Shown here piece by piece: positions 1-31,200 of a stretch of DNA of 64,000 nucleotides. The stretch's first letter is position 1, and each line of letters opens with the position of its first letter. A program made the translations under genes and the position numbers. Origin of the DNA: Panopea generosa (Eukaryota > Mollusca > Bivalvia > Adapedonta > Hiatellidae); NCBI GenBank assembly GCA_029582155.1, contig CM055908.1, positions 21,871,103 through 21,935,102 of the forward strand, in the 5' to 3' direction. The notes under the pieces are model-generated. The model did not search any database and was not told where the DNA came from. It saw only the letters and a list, made by a program, of their open reading frames with translations.

Positions 1-470
1 GTCTTGAAAATCTCTGACACTTGCATTTATATAAGATAAATGTCCTCTCGGGACTGTTCCATAGCGCCAACTGATATCATTTTTTTAGTTTAATGATTTG
101 ATAAACTGAGACAAACAGATCTATAACAAAAAAAGTCATAGAAGATGGCCAAAACTATACCGTATTGTAAAAGAAAGCATAGAATACAGAATGTATCCGA
201 TTTTGATGGTACCCTGCGCCATATGGTGTTGTATTGACTTGTTTCATTTTGAACAGAGTACCTACCTGGAAATCAAAACTTATCTTAATACTTAGGCTGG
301 CCTCCATAAAATGTGGCTAAAAACCTTGAACTCAGATCAGTTGGTGCTATCTACTTACCCTTATAATAATTAACTTGAACAATTTACAATACAAATTACT
401 TGAAATTAACACTTGCTATTTGACCAATCAGGTGATGACTAGCCAGGACTCCACCAAGCTGTTACTTCAG
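1..470. other. Intronic or upstream sequence, nothing recognised
   Basis: AT-rich. No coding exon, RNA gene or repeat with internal structure was recognised. Confidence 0.4.
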
Positions 471-21163
<20,693 letters not shown>

Positions 21164-21700
21164 GAAATTAGAAAGGATTATGTCGTATACCAGATCTGAA
21201 TAAAAATACCAACTGTACAGACTTTTTAAACAACATTTCAGTGATTTTAAATAACAAATCACAAGCTGCAAGAACAATAAGGAAAACAAGTTGTTCAGGT
21301 GTTTTTAGCAAAGTTGAAAAAACGTGTTTGTGTAATGTTATAGACTTGAACACCTAGGTGGTAAACCTATTTAGTTTTGCTACTATATTATTTTCAGCGG
21401 ATATTACATTTTTGTGAAATATTATTTTGGAATTCATTGGTATACTCTCTAATTTGGATAAGGAACTAGTTACAGCTGTAAATGTCACGTTTAATATAAA
21501 ATTAAAGGAAGTGTTCTAACTTTGATTGACTTTCAAAGTTATCTTAAGAGCTATAAAATAGCCAAAATTAACAGTGCAATTTAAAAGAACTAAAACATTT
21601 AAGATTATGCTAAAACTTGTAATCAGCTGGGAGAAGAAACAAGTTGGAATTGAAGATGTGGCAGTTACATAGCTGAAGTTTTCAAATCAGTTTCAATAAA
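21164..21700 (+). promoter_or_regulatory. 3' UTR and poly(A) signal of the DNAAF9-like gene
   Basis: AT-rich non-coding stretch after the stop. The first clear AATAAA hexamer is at 21695-21700, so the UTR is probably about 550 nt. No other element is recognised in it. Confidence 0.5.
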
Positions 21701-21709
21701 TGCTTTAAG

Positions 21710-22920
21710 ATCGATTCAGATAAGTCCAACAAAACATTTCGAACACTTCGATCTGCTTTTGACTTTGTTTCTTCCTTTAAGCAGCATGGTCTTTTTGTAT
21801 GTAGTTTTATCTGTTATCCGAAGAATTATCTAAATAACCATTGTCTAGGTGCATTTCTTAGATTTTACAAGACAGTTGTTTTTTTTTTCCAAATGAAACA
21901 TTTCTACTTTCACTGCTTGGCTGCTGATGTTTTTGTGTGGCTAAAGTTAGCTGTTTTCTTAAAATATGTAGCTTTTACACACAAATGTTGCTGTTGGTGT
22001 TTATACAATTGCTGTTGTAATACTGCTTACCGGGGGCTACCTTTTATCATGGAAGTTTTTCAATAGTTTGAGATAATGAAACATTTTTTGCATGAAGTAT
22101 ACCAGTGATTGCGGGGCAGAATAGAGACTTAATTCAGTGTCCTGGTTAAATGCATCTATGCAAGGTCATTTTCCATCATTAAAACCATCCCAGCCTGAAC
22201 TGTATTCAGTACAAAAATGCATAAAAATGCATTTCAGATGTAAAACTACTGCTACTACTACAGCCATTGCTGATGAACATTGTAGAACTAAAATACAGCT
22301 GTTGTGAGCATGAAAAGCTATCAGATAGCTACAGTCATGTACATTATTTCTCTTAGTTAAACTTCCATTGTGATGCAAGGTCTTTCAACTTGTATAGATT
22401 ATGTTCTCTGTCTGCTTTGTTAGAACCAGTTCTTAGAGAATGGAGGCAAAGTACCAAGCTAAAAACTAAACACTTGGTCCCGGGTGGAGTTACCAATCCC
22501 TGGGTTTGATGCTAATAAATTACATGATCAGCAGTTGAACATATGTTGTGAAACAATGCCTATGACTTGAACAGGTCATGCTGGATGTCTTTCTTGGGAG
22601 AACCAGTACTAACAGAAATGGAATAACGGCCCGCTTGTGGTGAGCTCGGCATAGTCATCAGCATCACAATGGCAGTTTGGTGTGTTGTGTCCATCCTTCT
22701 GTCCGTATCGTCTTTTCCTGACTATAACTTTCTCTTTCATAGAGGGATTATAAAATAATATGGCACAAATGTTCACCATAATTAGACGATGTGGTGTGCG
22801 CAGGACCAAGTATTTGTTATTGGGATGTGGTTTAAGAAGCACTATTATTGCTTTTATGGTGCAATGTAAAACTACTGCACTTCCATGGCACTACAGGGAT
22901 GTTGATATAGTAAGAGTCTG
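21710..22920. other. Intergenic, no gene recognised
   Basis: No exon with matching splice signals was found. Segment 22620-22750 (CGGCATAGTCATCAGCATC, TGTGTCCATCCTTCTGTCCG) reads like an old dispersed repeat. Confidence 0.4.
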
Positions 22921-22926
22921 TTCTTT

Positions 22927-23136
22927 AACCCTGCTATCCTCTGCTATGTCCTATACTGCAGGGAGCCAAGAAACAAATGACTGGTACTAAAGTTTTAACC
23001 CTGATGTCCTCTGCTATGTCCCATACTGCAGGGAGCCAAGAAACAAATGACTGGTACTAAAGTTTTAACCCTGCTGTCCTCTGCTATGTCCCATAATGCA
23101 GGGAGCCAAAAAACAGATGACTGGTACTAAAGTTTT
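22927..23136. repeat. Minisatellite, 70-bp unit, 3 copies
   Basis: Unit contains CCTCTGCTATGTCCCATACT and GCAGGGAGCCAAGAAACAA. Copies start at 22927, 22997 and 23067; identity is high. No coding role is evident. Confidence 0.85.
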
Positions 23137-23214
23137 CATTTACTGAGATATGGTAAATTACTTGTACTTTATGTATGTGTTGATTAATTGTATTGTATGA
23201 GTAGTGGTTTCAAT

Positions 23215-23446
23215 TTTCACCCTTTACTCCATAGATACGTGTTTTCCCACACCAATCACAGAAGGCTTTTGAAAACAGTGCAGAAAGTGTTCAGATTGCT
23301 CGTAACAAGCAATCTGAACACTCTCTGCACTGTTTTCCAGTCTCTGTCGGTTAATATAAACATAATTCACCCATTGCTGATACGTGGTGAATTTATGCTT
23401 TCAATTTGGAAGAGTCCAAGAAAATGCTTATGGAGCATAGGGTTAA
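23215..23446 (+). mobile_element. Palindromic TTAA MITE, copy F
   Basis: Right border CATAGGGTTAA; left TTAA decayed to TTCA before CCCTTTACTCCATAG. Full hairpin with CTGCACTGTTTTC arm. Copy downstream of the DNAAF9-like gene. Confidence 0.75.
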
Positions 23447-23612
23447 TCAAAGAAAGGAGCAGGGGTTCACTAGGGCCCAAGAAGGGGACTTCAAATTTTA
23501 CATGAGGATGCTGTGAGGGAATATGATAGTTCTGATAATTCTCATTTTTCTCATCTGCTTACTCAATTCAAAATTTGAAATGAAGTGTCGGGTTAAATAA
23601 GGTGAGGGACTT

Positions 23613-23797
23613 ATGCCCATAGGGCCTCTTGTTTATAAAAACATAATCCTTTACTCCTATTGGAAATACTTACTGGAATATTTCTGCTACAGAAATAATC
23701 CCCTTTTACACTATATCACGCCTGCTAAACGCACTTATGGTACAGATGCCTGTGCCATATGTGCAGCTTCCAGTTCAGAGTTAACAGCATGTGGAAG
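23613..23797 (+). CDS. Exon 1 of the putative small membrane protein
   Basis: Open from ATG at 23613. If it is internal, coding would begin at 23702 with NNPLLHYITPAKRTYGTDAC. Donor GTAAGA at 23798. Confidence 0.4.
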
Positions 23798-26467
23798 GTA
23801 AGAAATATGTGATTTTTCATTATCAAAATTGTTTTTAAAAAATCTAAATCCATATTTCGACCCATTTTTAAAGCTTAAACTTGTAGATGATGTCTCATAA
23901 ACATCAAGAGTACGGTTTCTTTGAAAATCGTTTTCTTCAGTTCAGACGCGAGACGATTTTGATATTTAGAGCTCTATCTCGCTTTCTTTATCAGCCTCTA
24001 TCATTGTTTTAATCCCAAATTCAACCCTTATACTTAGATGTATGTTTACATATAACATGTAAACGTTTAATAAGTCTAGATTCTCCGACGATAAAATACA
24101 TACTAAAACGAAATATGCCTAAATGTGATTGGTACAGAGAGTGGGGAAATGGTACAGAACACGTTCTAAGAAAATAAGAACAAAATACTTATGTCGAGTT
24201 GTGTACAACTGCACTGTCAAAACGTATTGAGCATTGTTTCCATCCACTGAACAGTTTGAAAACCACAACATACTCGTAAAAAACAAATCAATAAACTAAC
24301 AGGAAACGTTTTGTCGGTTTGAAAATAATTAGGATGGACTTTTTAGCTTAGATGAAATAGGCCTACATAACTTAAAATGTCATACGTAGGCTACCCTATA
24401 ATGAATACTGTCGGATGCGGAATTCAGCTGCCCTATTTATTTTATTGGGCCCCATATCAACATCATGTGTTTAAGTCTACCTTGAACAGTCAAGTGTTGA
24501 TTATTAGCGCCTCATCGAAAGTAGAGCTTAATGAAAGATTAACCCGGGATATTTTTCCTGCATGATGGTGTGGGGGATAGGAGGGAATGCCAAGGGGGTT
24601 CGGTCCCTTGTTGTCCCACACACCCGAATATGTATAGCAGTGTTAACATAAAAACCCAGACTCTCATAAACATCCATACAACTACAATATACACACTAGT
24701 GGCTGCACTCGATTGGGGAACAGTGTGTAGTTGCTTGATGGTTATAAGCCCCTTTTTAGTTTGTCTTTATGTAAAAATGAAGAGCTATAGTCATGACCCT
24801 GTCATCACCGTTATCGGCGTTGTCGTCCACTGGTTAAAGTTTTATGTTTAGTTCAGCCTTTTCTTTCTTTCTGAACAAACTACCTAAGTTATAGTGACTA
24901 AACTTCATACACATTCGTATCATGTATCATGTATATCAATGTATACAGCAAAGTTACCTACATGTATATATCCATACTATAAAACCTTAGGTTAAAGTTT
25001 TTTGTTTAGCTCGGATTTAAATCTTTTTTAATCTATTTTGTTTTTAAGTAACAGGATTTGATTCTGTAAACTGATCACAATCCTTTTAAAAATATTTACA
25101 TCACTGACCTTGACCTTCATAACAGCTTAGTTAATACTTGCATTGTCAGGTTAAAGTTCTATGTTTAGCTCAGGCCTTTTCTCTATTTCTCAACAAACTA
25201 CTTATAGTGACTAAACTTTTATGCAATAGTAAGTGTTCATTAAGTAAATATGTAACAATTAAGAAACTATTAAGGAGCGACGGGGATTCTTAATTGTTAT
25301 TTTTTTACTTAATGAACACTAACTGGCTTAGTGTTAAACATTCTGACTGACAGTTTATGTAACTCTGGGCGGAGCTACAATAAAAGCTGAGATGATTGAT
25401 GTTTGAAAGCCATCCGTTGCTAAGGCCATTTATAAGCATAGCTCGGGGCTTTATAGTTTGTACAGGACTCGTTCAGAATTCAATCAAAGGCAAATTCTGT
25501 GCAATGTCATCACAATTACGCAATGATGATGAACTTCTTAACAAATAAGAACGGACTTAATAATTAATTTTTATAGGCTGTTTTAACAAACAAGAGCGAC
25601 ACAATTTTGAAGCGATTCCATCGGATGTCAAATGAAGTCGTTCCCTTTGGGTTTCTTAATTGTTAAATTTTTACTTAATGAACACTCAATGAAATATTAC
25701 ATAGTGATTTTACTATTCCACCATGTCCGGCGTTTTAAGAGTGAACAAAGTACTTCGTCTCAGTGTGTTCATTCAATCTCCAATTATTTTGATTTTCACT
25801 ATGTTACATCTTTAAAAGTCTCAACATGTTCATTAAAGGTCATCTAAGCCAAAAGCCCAATATGAGGTATGCAGACCGCCATATTAGGACATACATTTTC
25901 GGTCCGCCTGTTTACCTTATTGTTATATGCATGCATATTTTATACAAACTTACACATAAATATGATACCACTTTGTTGTACCACCAATATTCTCCAACAT
26001 CTACATATGTCCCGCCTCTGAATATGCAGAATTGTCAGTAATTTTCAGTGATGCGATACATGTGTGTACTGTCTAGAAGTCTACAAGCCTACTGCTAAAT
26101 CGTCTAGCGGATCTGAAGAACGATGACTAGGACATGCATAATTCCCTGCTCGCCAAAATGACAATTTCAAAGCAAATAAAAACTTAAACTTAACAATGTT
26201 TATGAAATTTTGTCTACAAATTTCAGCTTCAAAAACTGGTCGAACTATGGATTTAGATTTTTTTTAAATAATTTTGATAATGAAAAATTACATATTTCTT
26301 ACCGTCCAAGTATTGTTTTTACGTTGTCTAACTCTGAACCGGAAGCTGTATGTGTGGAACAGGCGTCTGTACCATTAGTGCATTTAGCAGGCATGTATAT
26401 TATACTTTTTATTTTAATATTCATATTTTTTGCATTTTCATTATTTTTGTGGTTTGACCAGTATTAA
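23613..26467 (+). CDS. Possible two-exon gene for a small membrane protein (unidentified)
   Basis: Exons 23613-23797 and 26227-26467 join in phase (split serine codon) to give 141 residues. Exon 1 ends with a cysteine cluster (ACAICAASSSELTACG) at a GTAAGA donor. Exon 2 starts after TTTCAG with FKNWSNYGFRFFL, has EAVCVEQASVPLVHL, and ends in a hydrophobic helix (MYIILFILIFIFFAFSLFLW, about residues 117-136) plus the short tail FDQY. AATAAA follows the stop by 13 nt (26481-26486), which supports a true terminal exon. The start is unsure: a CTACAG acceptor at 23696-23701 could make exon 1 an internal exon of a longer gene. I do not recognise the family. A C-terminal anchor would fit a tail-anchored or single-pass protein. 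Confidence 0.4.
24780..25230. repeat. Dispersed repeat, duplicated phrase
   Basis: 'GGTTAAAGTTTTATGTTTAG..CAGCCTTTTCT' recurs near 24830, 24990 and 25150, each time followed by 'CAACAAACTAC..TATAGTGACTAAAC' in two of them. Preceded by the CG-rich block shared with 4670 and 18660. Confidence 0.45.
25232..25686. mobile_element. MITE-like element with ~36-bp inverted repeats and an extra internal arm
   Basis: Left arm 25232-25267 begins AGTGTTCATTAAGTAAA and ends CAATTAAGAAAC. Its inverse occurs twice: 25286-25320 and 25651-25686 (ends TTACTTAATGAACACT). The 455-bp whole has no coding frame. The middle (GGGCGGAGCTACAATAAAAG) is richer in GC. No clear target duplication is seen, so the superfamily is open. 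Confidence 0.65.
26227..26467 (+). CDS. Terminal exon of the putative small membrane protein
   Basis: Acceptor CTACAAATTTCAG. Frame open to TAA at 26465-26467, ending in a ~20-residue hydrophobic segment. AATAAA at 26481. Confidence 0.5.
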
Positions 26468-26596
26468 ATTATTTAAAGATAATAAATTTGTTGTTGTTAA
26501 TGTAAATACCAGATCACATTTTATTTCCATTTTGAAAAAAAGAATATGATATTTTGGTATGTTGTCCATCCATATTCTAGTATGTTATTTGTAACT

Positions 26597-26840
26597 TAAA
26601 ACTGCATAAGGGTCTGTCTAGGGTGCCATCTCAAGATCATTTACCTCTCACCGTTATAGTCATAGGTTTGGGTCCCGCTCATTTAAAAAAAAATTGTGAG
26701 AAAGATTGCCAGTTACATGCGGAAGGACGGTGGTTTTACTCAGATTCATTGTGAGGTTTTCCTCCATTAATAAAACATGATATGCCATGTATAACCTGAA
26801 ATGTGTTGAAAATGGCGTTAATTAAATCCCATTCAAAAAA
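26597..26840 (+). mobile_element. SINE family 2 (tRNA-Leu-like head), fullest copy
   Basis: Head GTCTAGGGTGCCATCTCAAG with CATAGGTTTGGGTCCCGCTC as B box region. The related copy at 27000 preserves the earlier part GCCGAGTGGTCTGGG, which looks like the D-arm of tRNA-Leu, and CTCAAGATC resembles its anticodon arm. Body: TTGCCAGTTACATGCGGAAG, CAGATTCATTGTGAGG, CATGTATAACCTGAAATGTG. Confidence 0.7.
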
Positions 26841-26997
26841 ATATACATATGAAGACATCCTACTGCCATTTTCTGTATCTGTAATATGTCTACTTGATGT
26901 TTGAACTATCCGCAGAATTCAATAAAATTCCCCCATATTTCACTAAATGTCTGTAAAATCTACAATGTTTTATCATAATTCAGATTTAAAAGAATGA

Positions 26998-27110
26998 AGA
27001 TGTCCTCCACTGCCGAGTGGTCTGGGATGTTTTTGTATAAACAATCATTTACCTCTCACTGACAAGTTGCCGTCACGTCTTTTTCAAAAGATTGAAAAGT
27101 CCTGGCATAT
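26998..27110 (+). mobile_element. SINE family 2 head fragment
   Basis: CTGCCGAGTGGTCTGGGATG then ATCATTTACCTCTCACTGAC: tRNA-Leu-like D-arm and following region of SINE family 2. The body is lost. Confidence 0.55.
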
Positions 27111-27119
27111 TTCTTGTGA

Positions 27120-28098
27120 CCATAATGTTAAGCAATATCCACATGTCATTTTAATAACTATAATTTCCAAACTGTTTCAATACATTTAGATGAAAATTGT
27201 ATAATGCTTTAGTTGGTGAATATTCGAAAGGGACGAGACTTGAAATAAATGATCAGACGTCACCAGAATGTTAAGAAAATATGTCCACTATACACAAAGT
27301 TTCATTGCATTTGGTCCATTGGATGAAAATTTTGTGACAGTCAAGCTAATGAGAAACAGGCATAAAAACGTATCCAACCAAAACACAAAATAGTCAAGTC
27401 CTCTTGATGCCTGCCTATACTGTCCACAAAAGAAAAATCATTGTATTTGGATAAAACATGTAGGAGTTTACAGTCACAAAGAACGGCAGTGTGGTCTAGT
27501 GGTAGAGCATCCGCCTTGCATGGGAAAGGTAATATATTCGATCTCATAGAGGATTCTTCACTTGGTGTATTTAAAGGATAGTTCTGGGTCAGGTTGATGT
27601 CAATATAATGTGATTGGGTGGGGTATCATTTCATGTGTCTGTGGTTGTGGTATGATACTCAAGTATAGCAGCACTCAGAATATTGTCTCAAGTAGACTTA
27701 TTAACTATAATAATTAATAATCAGAAAAATAAGTATTTAATCACAGATTAACTGCCCCATCACAAGCAGATTGCATGTCTCTGTCATAGGTCAATGAGAG
27801 TTGCAGGAACAAATTCAAAATTGGATTTTGGCCATCTATAGGCGCAGGAGCCAAGGGGGGGGGGGGGGGGGGTTGTCATTTTCGATCGATTGATCGAGAG
27901 AAAGAAAGAGAGAAAGAGAGTGTACCACCCAAAGCAGAGCAGTGTTACTAAGTGCTATTTTAACGGAAAAGCAATTATCACGGAATCACCAAAAGAGTTG
28001 CGCCCCATGATATCAACAATCTGAAGTTACTTCCAAATTCTTGCAGATAATCCAAAATTAATGTATTGTATTATACTGTCAACGCAAGTTAAAACAAG
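27120..28098. other. Upstream region of the LRR gene
   Basis: Holds SINE family 3 and an 18-bp G run (27855-27872) followed by CGATCGATTGATCGAG and a GA-rich tract (27897-27921). No TATA box or other core promoter element can be assigned with confidence. Confidence 0.35.
27486..27690 (+). mobile_element. SINE family 3 (tRNA-like head)
   Basis: tRNA-like head TGTGGTCTAGTGGTAGAGCA (A box) ... GGTAATATATTCGATCTCA (B box decayed). The body follows with GTGATTGGGTGGGGTATC, TGTGTCTGTGGTTGTGGTAT and AAGTATAGCAGCACTCAG. The head resembles tRNA-Gly/Ala type; the body layout is like SINEs I remember from bivalves. It is a pseudo-tRNA, not a functional gene. Confidence 0.55.
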
Positions 28099-28249
28099 AT
28101 GCCGCGAAAAAAGACAGCAAAAACATTGAAACAGTGTTGCTTTCGCAAATTGGCTCGAAGTTTTGATAAAATTTGGATGACTGATTTCAACGAAAATTTC
28201 CACGAACTTCCGAGGTTACTATATGTCATTGGACCATTTGACAATCTAA
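28099..28249 (+). CDS. Exon 1, LRR protein (start codon)
   Basis: ATG at 28099 with the basic N-terminus, ending GPFDNL at donor GTAAGC. Leaves one base that joins CC of exon 2 to give Thr. The start was chosen as the first ATG in the only frame that joins exon 2. Confidence 0.7.
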
Positions 28250-31200
28250 GTAAGCATTGATGCCAGATGGCTTACATTACTTCATAGCATGTCCGCAGTC
28301 TATCTTTATATTTTGTCACACGACTTCACAAATGGGTTTGAGAGGTCCTCTTGTATCTCGAGGACCGTTTTGAACAATGAGCTCATTCAGCTGAGTGACA
28401 TTATTCGAACAAGCAGTCAGTGACATTCAATTAGAAATGACAATTACACTTGCTAAACATTTTGAAGTATTAGATACAGAAGTTTTTGTGGGGGAAAATG
28501 TAGGAAAAGTTCAAATTGTTAGTACCTACTAAATTTTTGCTGCTCTGTTTGCCATTATTTCAGAAAATGTATTTTTTAGGACAAATACAGTTTCTCTTCT
28601 GTTCATACAAAATGTACATTCAATTAATCTGCACAGAAATCAACTGACAAGACTTACAGATATATTAATTGATGATTATTAATATATGATAAATATGTCG
28701 GACTGAAAAATAATGATAATGGGTTCAAGAACCATATGATTTCTTTAATTACATAACTTGGAAAAAACATATTATATAATATTTAAAGATAAATAACAGA
28801 AGTAATAGAAGTAAGAGAACAAAGAAATCACAGTGAATGCACTTTGAGATTGACTCAAATGAAATTTGACCACAATGTTTATATATAGATTTGTTGTATG
28901 TTAGTATCATTGTTGTTTCAAAAGTCTTGTATAACTCTATATTGAAGATAAATGTCACTGAAGAGCCATTGATATCTCTTATTACCATTATCAGTAGTTG
29001 TTGGTTAAGGCCAATAGATACCTATAATATCTGACTGCATTAGGTAAATAAATCTATATTTCAATTAAATAAGTAAATAAATCAATTAAGGTTAATATTA
29101 AAATGATGAAAATTAATAAAAACTAAATAATAAGCACGAATAGGTACAAACAGACTGATATTTAAAATGTTTTTAGTTGAGATAATATTTGGTGTATTGG
29201 AAGCTATTACCATGATCACTCATCTGTCGTATCAGTCAGAAATATTTACACTAATCATCTTTTTTATATATTTACATAAAATATCATCTTTCTGTCTTGC
29301 CTAATAACTAATTCAAAGCGTACAAACATTCTACACATAATATTCTTTCTTCTAAGATGAAACAAATTCTATAAAGAGAGCAAATTGAAATCAAAATGAT
29401 ATCGCATGATTCATTCAATACGTCGCAAAAAGCATTGCAATTTTAAGCGGTAAATCAATTTTAGTATGAACTGGGCACATAGACAAAGTTAGGAAATCCT
29501 TTCTCTATATATGATCCCTGTGACAAGGGTAAAATGGTGTCAAAGATGTTAAATAGTTTGACGAGATAAAAGAAGGTTAAAAACAATCTCATGGTTTGTT
29601 GTGCTGGAGCTGGTTAATGACAAGCTTCAGTGATTCCAAGTCTTGCAGCAAAACATGTGCAGGTAGCAAGTTCCACTGTACTTTAGTTAGAGGGAAGAAA
29701 GAATACTTCTAGTAGTTAACCCTAGTGTGGTTGCGTTTAAAAGACATGGAGTGACAATACCTTGATACTCTATGGTTAGATTCAAAGAAATGATGTATGG
29801 AGATAGCAACCAACTCATGCACAATCTTATAAAGAAGGCATAGGTGCTCATCTGCCCAACACCACTTTAAGGTTCTACAACATAGTTTATCTATAAATGC
29901 ATTGACCCATTTTTAAATAACTTACCAGATGTGTCAAGCACAACATGACAAAGTGTTGTATGCAACATCTGGGTGATTAAGGTCACGTACAGGACTTGCA
30001 CATATAGAGGCTGTGTATTTACATATACTGTACATAAATGTTCAGCATAACATGACAAAGTGTTGTATGGTGGTTAAGGTCACATACAAGATTTGCACAT
30101 ATGGAGGCTGTGTATTCACATAATTATACTGTACACAAATATTCAACATAACATGGCAATAAGCCAAACTTATGAAATAATTGTCTGCCAACTTACCTGT
30201 CCGCATTTCTTATGGACTCATTTTTAACAGTTTTTCTGCATGTAGACAATTCTCAAAATATTGATTAATAAACATTATAACCTACTCCATTTATTGTTGT
30301 TAACCATTAGGGGACTTTATATTGCATAGCAATATTTAATTTATTTGTTTTTGTGTGTTTTTTTTTCAGCCAATGAAATGATACAATGTTTGATCAACAG
30401 TTTGATTGAAGAAAAATGCCTAAAGCGTCGATACTTCACAGTTTTGATGCAGATGAGTGTTACAACCCTTGACCTCAGTAAAGGGGGCATTGCAGCGAAT
30501 AATGATAGCGTCATTAAAACAGTTACCACCAGATGTCCGGTAAATGTCATCTCAATTGTCTCCCAATTTCTCATTGTTTACCATCCTGTATTGAGCAACT
30601 GTAGATTGTGTGACGTTTACCACAATAGACGCATATTAAATGTGAATTTTAAAACTGTTAATGATTATATTTTGAAGAAGGCTATCTACTTTCCAGTTAA
30701 TATTGTTGGTGGTTGTGATGGCATCAGCAGACATTAAGGGTTAGTTAAAATTTTCTAAACAAAGCCATTATAAATTAATTGATAGGTTCTCATCCAAAGA
30801 TTTTTCTTAAAAAAGGTGAATGTGTGATTGGGGTGAGGGAGAATTTAATTTTATTTTTATATATTTTTTTTATAAAAGTATAAAGGGTTGGGGTGGCATG
30901 AAAATTAGGGTGCAGGAGGGGATGATAATCAAGCAATTAATTTATTATGGCCTACGGGTCAGTGGCTTGGAATTTTGAAAAGTGTTTGCAATGTCATGTA
31001 TAGCAAAACATATAAGACATTTAATTATATTGCATTTTTGTTTTAAAATTGTTAATTTTGATAATTTTAAAGGTCACATTTTCTTGACTTTAATTGCCAA
31101 GATGTAGCTTCATTATATTCTTTTAATGTACTTGTACATGTCTATACATCAACTTTCCCATTTCTTTGAGGCTGACACACAAATGGAAATCATTTTAGGT

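Noticed and set aside
27486-27560. A tRNA-Gly or tRNA-Ala gene
   Set aside because: The T arm is decayed (TATATTCGATCTCA) and the sequence continues into a SINE-like body.
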